Below, in pieces: positions 22,676 to 35,300 of a stretch of 64,000 bases of DNA. Every line of letters begins with the position of its first letter. Within the stretch, counting starts at the first letter, position 1. The notes below the pieces were generated by a model. It was given only the letters and a program-made list of their open reading frames with translations. It had not been told where the DNA came from and did no database searches. The stretch comes from Chionis minor (Eukaryota > Chordata > Aves > Charadriiformes > Chionididae). The position numbers and the translations under genes are program-made. The DNA lies in assembly GCA_013398295.1 (NCBI GenBank), contig VZSF01001145.1, positions 1,516,081-1,580,080 on the forward strand, written 5' to 3'.

Positions 22676-25600
22676 TAGGTTTCCTAATTTCCTGTTTCCT
22701 CTACATGGTGCTGCTGTTCCTCAGAGAAGCTCAAGTGCCTCCAGTGAAGGTAGAGAGCCAAGATCTACTTGAAAACTCTCCTCCTGCTTCTGTAGCTCAT
22801 AATTTCTGATCAGTGCATTGTGTTTGACACCCACTGAGTAGTTAAATATTTTTACATGCATTAAGCAATTGTATCTTGTAACGGGAAGAGATAATTATGC
22901 AAAAGAATGACACTATAACCCATTAGACATCAACTTGCAATCCTTCCTACCTCTTGCAACAAAAAAAAGTCCACATAAAACTGTCAATATTGCACTAAGA
23001 AGAAATCAATTCCCACAAGTAATACATACCAGACACTCAGTTCACCAGGGACTCTGTGGTTTCTATTCACATTATGTACAGGGTGTGGGGTTGTTATGGA
23101 GAAATTAGGATAAAACTGTTGGATGGAATGAAAGTTGATTGCAGCTAGTTCAAGAAATTTAGAAGGAAGTATCCCACAAGTTCTTCCAGCAGGGTCACAC
23201 AAAGAGTAGTTGTTAAGTTGCTTTAATTCTTGTGAACATGATCCTAGATCAACAATGACTTATGCAGGTACCTGGCTTTGCAAACAGACTAAATTTCTGC
23301 TGCCTGTGTATTTCAAGCACATTTGCCTTCTAGGGGACTTTGCACAGAGCATAAAGTTAATCACATGTCACTGAAGCTTTGCAAAAATAGGTCTAAATTA
23401 GGGTGGCTGCAATAGCCAAGATGCATTGAAATTGGAAAGATGGTATCTCTGAATGTGTTGAGCTGAAATGCCCCCTCCTTCAGCTCCTTCTCCTGGGTCA
23501 GCTCTTCCATGCTTCTATGGAAACTTTTGAGGGCTGTTAGAGGAGCAGAAGTATATATCTCACCTTCTGGCATAGCTGTCCAGTCCAGCAAGAGATATCT
23601 TTCTCCTTCCAATAAAGAGATGCCAGTAAAATGCTTTGCTGGTTATTGATTCTGGGTCTGTGGTGGGAGTTAAAGCAGTAGGAAAGAAGGTCATTAAGTT
23701 TTTATGGGTCTAAAAAACCAGAAACATCTGCTAAAGAACTGTTCAATGTACTGAACCAAGCAAATTCCCTCAGTCTCTTTGTATGATCCATACTGTTGTA
23801 GTTGGGAGCAATGACTGTAAGAGGGATTTAGCAAGCAAAAGCTGTTGATACATTGATTTCATTCTATTATCAGTCTGAGCCTTGCAGGTAGACTGGTGGG
23901 GCTAGACTCAGCTTTGGGGTTTATTTTTATTCCTTCCCATCCCTGCCAAAATCTTGTAGATGGTTCCTAAGAGGCAGGAGAATTTGGTGCCATTTGGTTT
24001 AGTGGCAGCATTAGGGAAGATGCATAAACAATTCCAGCAACTGATTTCCACAGAAATATCCATTTGCTTACAGCTGCTCTGACAGGATCATTTTTAGGTG
24101 AGAGGAGGCTGATGTGGAATACTCTGCAGGTCCTAACACAGAGGAAATGGGCAAGCGAGCTCTCCCTCATCTCTGTGAAAGAGCAACGATCCCATCTTTC
24201 TTTTTCCTCTGCCCTCTCCCTGGTGCACGGGTGCAGGCAGCAGTGCTTCCAGCCTGCCAAACTATGCAGGGCACAGAGAGGCAGCTGGAGGGGACCCGGG
24301 ATAAATGAGTCTGTATGCAACTTCTTGGACAAATTAAATCAAGTAAATCTACGAGGGTGCAATCCAGAACTGCCAATTGCCAGTGCTCTTTAAACTATCA
24401 CCACTTTGCTATTTGCTGGAATAAAGCTGCTTTTTTTTTTTGTAGTTGATGTGACGAGCTTCAATTCCTGTACTGCAGCAAAAGTGGTGGACTGACTGAA
24501 TAACCAATTTGGAAACACATTTTGCAAGTCTTGCTGTTTGTGGCTCCATTAGCCTCCCAGTAAAACTCTGCTGCAGAAAGTCTTTGGCCTTAATTTCTGT
24601 GCAGAACAAATTCTGGTTCAGTTTAGATATAGGGAAAAAAAATCCCGAAGGTCAGATAGGATCCAAATATGCCTTTTAAATAAATCCAGTTATCACAAAC
24701 AGACAAGCAACCATTTCCCTTAGATTGTAGTAATTAAGTCACACCCTTTGAGTTTAATGCCAGGATTAACACCTGACACCAAGACTCTCCTATCGAGCTC
24801 AGCAGCACAGGAATATTGACACTGCATTGTAATTAGCATGTATGAGCAGCAGAGGGTAGTGTATTACACAGAAAACACTTCCATCAGAGTAGCAGAAGCT
24901 GTTTTTGAGAGTGTTTTTCCAAAAAACAGATTGATAGCAAGCACTTAAATTGAAAGCAGGCTTGGTCCCTCCCTGCTGCAACCCGTGTGTGGCAGGGCTT
25001 GCTGTGTGCAAGCATTAGCTGCTGCATTGTTTAAAGATGATTTAACAGCCATATTTGTTTGGGTGCAGAAGAACGTTTGTTTGTGATTAAATGCTCAAAA
25101 CTTCTGCGCCGCACTGAGGTGTGATGCCGTACTTGAAGTGTGATTTCCAGGCGTCCAGGCAAAGCATAAGTTGTCAGACCAAAGTTTTCTAGGGTCCTGC
25201 CTCTTGTGCATCTCAGCTGTGTCCCCTTCATACTGGGGAGAGATCTGAATACGCCCCATCCTCCTCTCGTATGTATGACACTATTACCTTGGAAGGGTGC
25301 CACAGCCCACTCGGGGAGTCCCCAGCCTGGGTCCCCAGGGACCGAGCTTTAGGGCCCACCCAAAAGTGCTGCTGCTGCTCAGTGTAAAAGTAGCTTAAAA
25401 AAAGCCAGTCATACAGGGGTTCAGAAAAGATGGCTGGCTTGATATAGTCTGGGTTAAATACTGTGAGGACTATCGATGTACCCTCCTCTTCCCTCTTTAC
25501 ATCTATACTAAGATGACTTGCTCTGGCACTGCACAGCAAATACGTACCTTCCCAGGCTGCTCCTGCTTTTTCAAGAGTGGTTGAAGAATTAAAGAGGTGT

Positions 25601-28600
25601 AATAAGCCTTCTTTGTGCTGCTGTTTCACCTATATACCTTTCACGGCTCAGGATAAATAGCAGCAGTCCCAGCAGAGAACATCCCATCTTGTAATCTCAG
25701 TGGCTCTGGTAAGGAGAGCTCTAAACAGCTCATTTGGTGATTACAAAATTTCTCTGCCTTTCTTATAACTCAAGAGAATGAAATTTGGTAACTGGTGCTG
25801 AGGGAAACTGTTAGAGAACAGCTGTGCTGTTTGAGATAATACATGTATATTTGCACATTAATATTTACAGATATTCTTAAATGTGAGAATTCTACGTTTG
25901 ATTTTTTTTTGCAATTAAGTCCTTGTATAACAAACACTAAATGGACTGCAATAATATAGGCAAAAGCAGACAGGACTTCTTAAGGATGCTGGAGAGACGC
26001 CTCATCACCTGCTTTCTCCCTTTGATTGGTGCATCACTCTACATCTCACACTGGGAGACGTCCCTAGGCAGGATGGTCTTTCTTGCATATGCTTTTGGAT
26101 GAATGAGGTCAATAAAGGAGCTGTTCTTGAGCTTTCTGGTTACTTTGCTTTCACCTTGTGCTGACCCATCACTAGCTGTATATCCTACTGAAGGTGCCTG
26201 TAGATAATTGCACCTCCATTACTGGAAACATAAATGCCTGTACAAAGCGAGCAAGCTCCATCTGGCACCTAAAATGTAGTCTGGAGATGGGCAGAGAGGC
26301 AGCCGTGCTTCTCCATGTTTGGGTTACAGTGATTTCAGTTGCAAACATCTAGGGGAGAGGTTTCTACCTTTTGTATCTTAAGTGCCTTTTACAACACTTT
26401 CCTTTGAGACTGAAGGAGGGTCTGGACTCCTTTTGGGCTGAAGCAGTGTCTTTTGCTATTTCCATCACCGGATGACTTTGCAAGTGAGTACATTTCCCAT
26501 GGAGTTGTGTCACTGGGTAGAAAAGTCTCATAAAATAACTGGGAGCCATGAATGAGGACCAGGGGCTGTGCTCTATACCGATTCATGTTGACATCGCCTG
26601 AGTGTCCGGAATTATGTTACTGTCATCAAGAGCTGCCTGTGTGTATCCAGTTAAAACCATGGTCCTCTCTGTTGCTGTCTTTCCCTCTGACATACTAAAT
26701 TGAAAGCAAGCTGATCTTTTTGACTCATTAAAGTGGATTTGTTGTTCCCGTTTCCTAATGAACTTCCTGAACACCCGCCAAGATGCTCATAACAAGAAAT
26801 GTTATGAAAGCCATTTCCTAAATGGTTTGAGGATTAATTTGGTCCTTATGGCCCTAGATAAGTTAAAGACTTTTGATCTGCTTAATCACAGCTATTTGTT
26901 TTATGGTCTGAGGCCTTTGGGTCCTGCGGCAGTCATTCATCTATATCCTGCTCTAAAACACTACTTTCTGTCTTTAATCGTCATCCTGGTGATAAAGGTG
27001 ATTTATAACTTTGCTTTTTCCTGTTCAGAGTGGGATATGACAGCTACAGTCTCTCAGGTATGCTGCACCCTTCATCGAGGAAACTATTAATTCTAGCACA
27101 GCAAAGATGTCTACCTGACCGGTTTGGAGGTCCTGAGACACATGTATCTCCCCTTAGATAAATGAAATCAATTAAATCTCCCATTAAGTTCTTCTAGCTT
27201 CCACAGATGGTCTTTCTTTTTCTCATATGATAATCATATTAAAATTGCATGCAGAGCCATTTGTACATTTTAACATTAGTGTTCGCTGCTCCAAATCAGC
27301 TGGGGGAAGAGGGAATTGTCACAGTTTTCATCAGCCTCCTTTGCTGTCATCGTAATCCTTCCAAAGGGAGCCAATGCAGCCTAAGTCATTATGAACTAAA
27401 ATGCATTTGCATGAGCAGGTGAAAGAAAAAAAGAAGACTAATCCAGGACTTTCCTGGGAGTCCATTGTAAAATGGAAACATGCTTTCTGAGAAATTATTT
27501 CTGAAGAAATGAACAGGACCAGGGGATGCTGTGCTCAGCTGACTCTTCTCTGATTCTGTTGAGCCAATACTTTCAGCAATTGAGAAAAGCAAATTTTAGC
27601 CGTAGAGCTCTCTGCTGTGCTGGGATCTGGGACTGGTCAGTGCTGAGTGCCTTCAATTTCCACTTGTAATGATGAAGGCAATGACAGTATTAGAGAACAC
27701 AGTAGCATAACGTTGAAAGGGGTCTTGTAGGTCAGTACGTCAAGTTGGCTGTAATCAAAACCAGTACCTCATACCCTGCTCTCAGATATTATGAAGCTCT
27801 ATCTTAAAGAGTCAGTTTTTCTCTCTTTAAGCTCCAGCTGGGACTTGATTTAATGGAACTTGTTTCTAATTGCCAGCTTAAATATATTAATGGAGAACTT
27901 TACATAATTTTTTCTTTTTGTCAGTGTTTTCCTTCAGCTTCAGAGTGCTTTTCTCTATCTCTCTGTGGAGAGGAATCAGTTTCCTTTGGCTCTCTCTTTG
28001 CCATGGTGAGCAAACCTCATTTCAGAAGAAGGGTTCTCCACCCTGATCTTGTCCTCAGAACAGTTTCCTACCACTTTTCCCATTGCAGCTTCACTCTCTT
28101 GAAGAAAAGTAAGCATAATTTCATTCCTTTACACAATGGCTTTACTGTATCTTTACCTCTGCCTGGAAATATGTGGATGCCTACCTGAAGTTAGGAGAAA
28201 GGAACCAAAGAGCCATCTGTTCTTACCAAAGAGACTACAGTTGGATCTTGGGGTGGTGCTCATCTAACTTCAGCTATTTAGTAGCTGTGTCACCAGTTTC
28301 AGATTTCTTTCTACTTAGTGAAGTGAGACATGTATCTTCCAAGAACAATGGAAGATATCTTCCAAAGATACCTACATTAAATGGAGTATGAACAAATGAA
28401 GTTCATCATGGAAGTACCTGTCTGTTTTACTGACCATGAGGAGCTAAGATGACCACCTTTGCCATGGTGTCTAGCCTTTAGACATAGCTAAAGGTAGGGA
28501 GATGGAATTTTGGAGCTGATGTTAGACACAACCTGCTGAATACTTGGGCACAGTTTTTTCTGCTGCCATCCGTCTTGATGGTACTAGCCACATGATTTCA

Positions 28601-29190
28601 TCCTTGTGCATACAAGGCCATCCAGGGGCACGTGAACTTGACAGTCTGGGAAGAGGTAGGACAAATTCAGCTCTGGCTTGCACCCACAGTTTTCAACGAT
28701 TTCAGTACTGTGACATGAGAGACCAGAAGAACCTCCAAGACAGCCTGTGGTGCAGGTGGCCCCCATGGAGATTAGTGTGGTAAATGGTGGGATACGTTAA
28801 ATGTTCTATCAGTGTACATCGTATACATCTCTCAAACAACCAGCAGGGCCTGCATGTTACTAATGGCTTTCTAGAAGAGGAATGCCCTCGATTTACAGCT
28901 CAAGGACAGAATCTTCATCAAAACTTAATGAAGAATTAATTTTAATTCTCATTTATTTTACTTTACAACATTTTCAGACAATGAAATGCTTTAATCAAAT
29001 ATTTCTTATTACAGACCTGTCAAGTCTGCTACAAAATGAACATGGATTATTTTTCTGTGCATGACAAGGGGTTTTTATTATTTTTTTGTGATCACCTACT
29101 TATAGTTTATATCACTGTTTTCAAAGCAACTAAAACAGGAGGCAGCTATATAATGCTCAATAACTGTTGTTTCTGAACAGTCTAAGTACG
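22676..29190. other. Unique noncoding sequence, no gene seen
   Basis: About 6.5 kb with no recognised gene. Open frames such as minus 25228-25629 (133 codons) and plus 26758-27090 (110 codons) have no domain features and are within chance length. An ATTTGCAT octamer occurs near 27405. A CAGCAGAGGGTAGT at 24847-24860 resembles a weak CTCF core with two departures. A segment near 27715-27770 may be a very decayed antisense CR1 end, not called. Confidence 0.55.
28333..28364. repeat. Small inverted repeat with extra arm copy
   Basis: TATCTTCCA at 28333-28341 is matched by its exact reverse complement TGGAAGATA at 28349-28357, with a 7-base loop. A second direct copy of TATCTTCCA overlaps at 28356-28364. 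The structure is short enough to arise by chance in 64 kb. Confidence 0.6.
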
Positions 29191-29340
29191 GGACTAGAAA
29201 CAAGGAAACTCAGTATTCTTATAGCCATAGGCAAATGGTTTCACAGCTCTGAGTCTCTTGCATCATTTGTGAATGGAGAGCATCATGGAAATGCAGTAAT
29301 GTGTAAACAAGTATTTGGTTTTAAAACTGATGCTTATAAA
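29191..29340 (+). mobile_element. Probable MIR-type SINE remnant
   Basis: The order of blocks follows an amniote MIR (CORE-SINE). It starts with 'ggactagaaacaagg', then 'ggcaaatggtttcacagctc' and 'tgagtctc', then 'atcatttgtgaatggagagcat' where MIR has 'ctcatctgtaaaatggggat'. It ends in 'gtgtaaacaagtatttgg' and 'gatgcttataaa', like the MIR tail 'tttgtaaagcgcttt...gctatataaa'. Divergence is high, as expected for an element that spread before birds diverged. The name is from recalled consensus. The matching order of five blocks over 150 bases argues against chance. Confidence 0.5.
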
Positions 29341-31721
29341 ACTGAGGAAACTGTAGACAATACTTCATCCACTTCTGAAACAGTTCCCACTAGAAAAAAT
29401 GTGCAGTAAAAATTTGATGAAATTTAATACCAAATAGCAAGACATGACTGTGCAGCAGTTTGGGACAGCGAATGAAGCAGGGTTCAGAAGAGTGAGTTTG
29501 ACATCTACTTTCTGTATATGATGAAATGAAAAAATGATGCACTTGGAAATAATATTCATAAGCACCCATCAGGCTGATAGGTAATGGGAAATGTCCAGTC
29601 CTCTGTATCTCCTTGACTTTGATGTCTACCTGCAGTTGTTGGTTAGCTGCCTCTTTGAAGGAAGATTTGCTGGGCAAAATAATACCTTTCATCTAGGCTT
29701 TTATTTATTTATCTTAAAGCATAGTAAACTGGTCATTTTTTTCTTTAAAAAGACAACAGGTGACAGTGATGTCTGCCTACTGCATGAGTCTAATAAGAGT
29801 ATTTGGTCTAGAAGCAGTGTACTGGTTTGTGGCCATTTTCTCTTCAGCCTCAGGGGTTTAAACTTTCATCGTTTTGCTTCCCAAGCTCCTGGACCTGTGT
29901 GCTATTGAAGAGCACTGCTGTGTCACCATGTGGGCAAGAGTTCGACACGAGGACCACAGCTGGAGGGCAAATGACTTTCTACCCTAGTTCTGGACTAAGT
30001 GAGTGGTGAGAGAGCTGTGGCTTGATGTCCCTGCTCCAGCTTTGGTTTCTATCTAGCAGCAGTCTTCTACAGAGCATGCCAACAGCCTCGAAAGTTGAGT
30101 CCATTGTACCCTTTTTGGCGGAAGAAGTTTGAACTGCCCTGCCCCATGGTCATGATGTAGCGTGGTGTGTAGCCATGTCACCTGAGCCCCGGTGCACCAG
30201 AGATGGGATAGCCAGTTCCCAGGTTGGCTGAATCTTTCCTCTTCTTCATATCCTGGAGCTGGTACCTGGTGCATGACTTGCATGTGCACTAGAAATCACC
30301 TTGAGACCTTCTGTCAACTTCAGGTGATCTTCAGATGGAGTCTAAGAGAAAGCGTCTCTCACCTGACTGACAGATGTTGCAAGTCAATCCATGAACTGTA
30401 AGTTTAAAATCACCCTGAAAAACTTCCCTGCAGAAGGGTGACTCTAACGCAGTCCACGGCTCTTTTCTGCCTTTGAGTCACACAAGCTAAAAATCTCAGA
30501 AATGGCTTTTCATTTGAGACTTGGAGCCGAAGGATCAATACAAGTTAGGGCAAAACATTGCAGTACAATTGACTGGGCTCCTGGGCGCTTGCAAAATGCT
30601 GCTACTGTGAAGACAAATAATAATAATGACAGCCATCATCATTATGGCTTTTGGTGGAAAGATTTAATGGACAGAGCTGAAGAACTTAAATGTCGATAAA
30701 CTTAATGTATTTTCATAAATGCTGAAGTTCTGCCTTCCAAAGGAAAAGTGCCCAGTGTTAATTTGGCTATCAGCATTAAAATGAGCTTCTAAGGTGAGGA
30801 TAGCCTTCCTCAGCTGTCGGAGTGGATCTCATGTGGCTTGCATGCCCAGTTTCTCAGATGCTAACTTTATAGGGAGTCTGCCTGGGCAGTGTTGCATTTT
30901 TCTGATTTCCTTCTCTCTGTGCTGTGCCTTTCTGCTGTGTGTATCCTGTTACACGCTGAGTGTGCCAGGCTAATGCTGTAAATTATACGATTGTGTAATT
31001 GTTCATAAAAGGCCTATCAAGCCACATGTCCCTGCAAATGACACCAGAATGCCTGCTCAAGTGGCACATAAGTCAATGATGACTGTCAGGTCCAAACTAA
31101 AATTTCAGTGGATAAAAAAATTAAATTATTAGCACTTACAACCTTACCTTCAGACCTTATTGTTTCTATGTCTTATTTCCAGAGCAAGTAGGGGACAATT
31201 ACCAGTGCTTTCATGTGGCTATACAGAGAGTTATTATCTACCGTTTATAAGGCTGCACCACTCAGCTTGGTTATTCTTTTTCAATTGAAAAGTAGAAAAT
31301 CATAACAAAAAAAAAAAAAAAGAAAACTATAACTTGGAAACTTGAGCCATTTGGGTAGGATGGTTTCTCTGTCCTACTACTGCCAGTTTTCCCTAGGTAA
31401 AATCAATTCGTAGAGGCAGGAGGAATTTCAAAATGGCCATAGATTTGCTGCTTTGTAAGGTAAATTATGTCTGGCAAAAAGCTGGAAGTGCTGCTGCTTT
31501 TGCCTTACTTGAGGCTGTGCTAATTAATAGAAAGCAGGGAGTGCATCAGAGCCAAAGAGGGGGGGAAATACTGTATCTGCAGTGAAGAAAATAGAGTGTA
31601 ATGGAGCAAAGCTCATTGGGGTGTGAAGATGTTTGGAAATAGCGTTGCATTTAGATCTTGTGCGATCAGCATTAGCTTTGTCTAGCTGATCAATGATTTG
31701 CCTATTTACATATACAAATGT
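29341..31721. other. Unique noncoding sequence, no gene seen
   Basis: No recognised gene. Contains a short AAT repeat near 30615-30627 and a poly-A run at 31307-31321. Frames are short and unremarkable. Confidence 0.55.
31307..31321. repeat. Poly-A homopolymer (15 A)
   Basis: A pure run of fifteen A residues without an upstream retrocopy body that I can recognise. Treated as a simple repeat. Confidence 0.9.
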
Positions 31722-31790
31722 TGTGAATACTGGTTCCAGAAAGTCCAGAGAAGAGAACTGGGAATGATCTGATTATTTTGGAAATGGAAT
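31722..31790 (+). mobile_element. Possible old CR1 ORF2 fragment
   Basis: 'tgtgaatactggttccagaa' followed by 'gtccagagaagagaactggg' and 'aatgatctg' parallels the CR1 ORF2 segment that reads 'tactgtgtccagttctgg...gtccagagaagggcnactnngatgat'. The match covers only about 70 bases and has gaps, so it may be coincidental. If real, it is an old sense fragment lying about 165 bp upstream of the LTR. Confidence 0.35.
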
Positions 31791-32013
31791 CAAATCCTGA
31801 GTCTATGGGATGTCAGCTTTCTGGGTAGACACATTTTGCCTGGGAAGCACCTTTATGCAGTTTAGCTGTACATCTGTAAATCACCGTGGTTTGATCCAAA
31901 GTGTTGGACTTCCCAGCTGGAGACAGGGATCAGGGCAGTCATTGCGATGCAGCCCTGCGCTGGTTCCGGCAGGGAGAGGGTTAATCTCTGTCCGGGACAC
32001 AGGTATTCCGTAC

Positions 32014-32026
32014 CACGTGACGCAAT
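32014..32026 (+). promoter_or_regulatory. E-box / CRE-like motif inside the LTR
   Basis: CACGTG at 32014-32019 overlaps TGACGCAAT at 32018-32026. The first is an E-box; the second resembles CRE and C/EBP-ATF composite sites. It lies where ERVL LTRs carry their U3 promoter elements. Whether it is bound is unknown. Confidence 0.35.
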
Positions 32027-32061
32027 GCCCAGTACTTAGGCGGGAGCTAGCTAGGGAAGCA

Positions 32062-32093
32062 TTTTTGGAAGTCAGGAGTGTTTTTGGAAGTCA
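32062..32093 (+). repeat. 19-bp spaced duplication inside the LTR
   Basis: TTTTTGGAAGTCA occurs at 32062-32074 and again at 32081-32093, giving a 19-base period. It looks like a small tandem duplication within the LTR. Confidence 0.75.
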
Positions 32094-32384
32094 CGGCTTG
32101 GGAGCGGACTGCTGCTTCCTGGGCCCGCTCGGTTCCTGGTGGGACGGTAACCTCGTTTATTCCTCCGCCAGTGGTACTGTTGTTGTGTTTAGTTTTTTTT
32201 GTTGTGTGGGGTTTTTTTGTTTGTTTGTTTGTTGGTTTTTTTCCTATTTCCTTGCTGCCCTGTTAAGCTTTTTTTTTATCTCAACCCACGAGTTTTGCCT
32301 TTTTCTCCCAAACCTCCCTCACTGCTGAGGGCAGAGTGAGCAGCTGCGTGGTTCTGGGCTGCCGGCTGAAGCCAAACCAGGACA

Positions 32385-35300
32385 AGCTCACGGGTGGTAA
32401 CTTGGGGGTGGAGCAGCAACACAGCTGCTTACTGCCCTGTGAGCGTGCAGCTGTGGATCCGCATCTGGACACAACTTTGTTACCCAAGGAAGGAACCCTC
32501 TCCCTCCTTCCCGTCCTCCTTACCTGTTTCATTCCAAAATGAAGCAGGAGAACAGAAGTCTCTTATTCAAAGTGATTTAGCTAGACTGAGAAGCTTGTTT
32601 TGGGGAGGAGTGAGAGTGCGTGCGCTGGGACTGCAGAGTGGGACAACCTCATGATCTCCAAATTTGCAGTTCCCACCCTGGCTTCCTTCACAAGGTCTTC
32701 ACCTTGTGGCTAAAACCTCACAAATACTGTCACTCCTGCTGTCAAAAACCAGAATACCACTGGGATGTGGCTGTAGATTTCAAATGTATTCAGTGTTAAG
32801 AGGTTTACTCAAGGAATTTGTCCTTTTGGGAAGAGGAGAGTGGATAGTCTGAGCATGGAAATACAGGGCGGAAAATAAAAGGAGTCAGAATATTTCAATT
32901 TTATAAAGATTGCCATCTGCTGAAGTTATGCAGAGCAAGCCAGCGCTCCCTGTTGCCCATTAAAGGGATAGAAAGGGGTGGTGGTGTTTGGTGGCACCAT
33001 CCCCATGTTCTCCCATCACTGCTAGGAAGGAAGTTCCCAGGGCTCCCATCAATGTTCCCTTCGACACCCCAGGTCCCTCCTGACTGTGGAAGAAAGGCAT
33101 GGGCACAATGGAAACAGCAACTTTATTGTTGTGCCCCAAACGGCGGTGATCAGGAACCTGAACAACCCTGATAGCATGATTTGCTCCCCCTTTCCCCCAC
33201 TTTCTCCCTTCTCACCTTCGTTCCCTCCCAGGTAACCAACCCATACCTAATTATTTTTTTGCATTGGTCACAACTTTGCCGTATCCAAACTTGCTATTTC
33301 TGGTATGTAGGCAGCATCAACTTTACACAGTATTGCTGACATATTTCCCCAGGTTTACTGCTTGCTAGGCTCAGCTCCCCAAAGGTCCCTGGTGTTCTTG
33401 TCTAGTTACCTGTCTAATTTGGCCATTACTCACAACACTATCTGTAACTTTATTGGTTTCCTGCATTGTTATTTAATACATTCAGCACTTTCTTGTGTCA
33501 TACGTTGCAATTTTCCATGCCCCATTTGGTTATCTAGACCTCAACCAGAGCTTTGTCATCTGCCTGCAGCCCCAGCATTCCCAGCAAGGACCCACTGGGC
33601 AAAGGCATGGTAGGCATGGAGAAAGTACTGCATTGCTCCATTAATTTCAATACTGATTAATCTAGTCTCTTTAGGCTTTCTCTATTACAAAAGTTAACTC
33701 TTCCAGCTTATATTCTATTAAAGCAGAGCCTTTTGGGATTGAAAAGCCTTTTTGATCTCTTCAAGGAGAACATACGCAGAAGGTCTAGGCACATCTCTAT
33801 TAGTCCTTGTCACAGGCATTGTTGCTTTTTTCTTCAGAATCAAAACTCTCTAACAAGTCCTTTGTCTTATTTCTGGAGACTATGGCTTATGTCTCAGTGC
33901 TTACTCGGATCTCTCCCTGGAAAACACTTGCGACAGGAGCAGCTTGTCTTAAATTCTTCTAAGAGAAGCTGTTCTTTTGGAAAGCATGTCTGCACTTGGA
34001 AGTATCCGTCCAACAAAGTTTGGCCAGATTACTTGCCATTCATTGCTGTCTAGGATAATGCTTTGCAGCTCAGCCTTATTAATTCTCAAATGAGACTGAG
34101 CACTGCTTTAGAAGGATGCTTAGCTTCATCTACCAGTCCCTTGTTCTGCAGCAACATGTCTACTGTTTCACATGTGAACAAGAGGAGGAAGAGCACCTAG
34201 TAATTCTTCACTGACTGCTTACTTTGGCAGAGGTACAAATACTTAAAATGAGGAACAGTTGGGTCATTACTTGCATATCTTATCCAGCTCTTGTTTAGGG
34301 CTGGGAATTTTGCTGGAGAAAGGAGTGAAGGAATACCTTGCAAAACTTCAATTATCTTTTTTGTCCCCCTTATTCAATACAAATGACTGTGTGACCTTCC
34401 TAGGGGCTGCCTACCTAAGCCAGGAACACCCTCATGTGACAAATGTTCAGGGATGAAGTTTTTAGCAAAAAAAAAACCAACCCAAAGCAACCAAAAAACC
34501 CCAAAGGTATTTTGTCTATTTAGTTCAATGAGAGCACATCAGGAGGGAAAAGTACAAGAATACAGTTCTTCCTATGTCAAAAATAATTAAGAAAAAGAAG
34601 AGGATTTCCCCAAATCACTCTGATTAGGCATTAATTCTGTGAACTGCTGTTACCCCATACATTGAGCTTCATGAAAGGATAGCACAGTAATGAATGGATA
34701 CATGCCAAATGGCAGCTCCCTGTAGGTAGGAGCCATTACAACTAGCCTATGGAAAGAAATAATGCTTGGCTATCCATAAGTGCACCTGGAAAGCATCCAT
34801 CATCATTACTTATATTGCGCAGGCTCATTAACATTCAGCTCACAGAAGCTAATGGCTAAAAAATCGATGTTGCTCATTGAGGAGAATGGGAAGGAAAGAG
34901 GGTTTTTTTTTTTCCTTCAGGCTGTTTGGAAGAGAGCTGTTTCTACCCTGAAACCTTGTCCAGAGGAGTGAAAAAATAAATTGGGGGAAAAAAGGGAAAG
35001 AGAGGAAAAGAAGTAAATTCCTATTGTAAGCTGTGAGCAGCAGGCTTTGAAATACTGTTCTGGTCTGTTTTACTACAGAAAAATGGCTCACAATAAAAAA
35101 AAAGAAGTGGAAGAAGCTTTCTCTAACCTTTCAGTTTGGCAAGAAATGGTAGACTAGCTGGGCCAGTACTACTAAAGCATGTCCCAGATAGTAGCAGAGG
35201 TTTAACAGTCAAAGTGATGTGATGTGTATTCTAGCTAACCTGACTTTTTGTTCTATTCTCTTTTCCTTTTCCAAGTTACTTTGGCAACTGTTACCCACCT

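Larger units (their letters stand above)
31956..32384 (+). mobile_element. Solo LTR of an avian ERVL-type endogenous retrovirus
   Basis: The element starts with TG at 31956 and ends with CA at 32384. It is flanked by AGCCC at 31951-31955 and AGCTC at 32385-32389, a 5-bp target duplication with one difference. Internal blocks follow avian ERVL LTRs: 'tggttccggcagggagagggttaa' near the 5' end; 'ggtattccgtaccacgtgacg' and 'caatgcccagtacttagg' in the promoter region; a T- and GTTT-rich stretch; 'ttatctcaacccacgagtttt'; and finally 'gtgagcagctgcgtggttctgggc' with 'gccggctgaagccaaacca'. At 429 bp it is compact; the block between the 5' end and the 'ggtattcc' motif is much shorter than I recall for the family, suggesting an internal deletion. 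No viral genes adjoin it, so the provirus was reduced to one LTR by recombination. The TATA-like position has decayed. Confidence 0.8.

Noticed and set aside
27715..27800. Possible decayed antisense CR1 end
   Set aside because: A few words resemble CR1 tails but spacing is wrong and no terminus is present.
31810..32328. 172-codon plus-strand frame, the longest in the window
   Set aside because: It runs across the solo LTR, including its T-rich part that encodes a phenylalanine-rich stretch. It is not a gene of its own.
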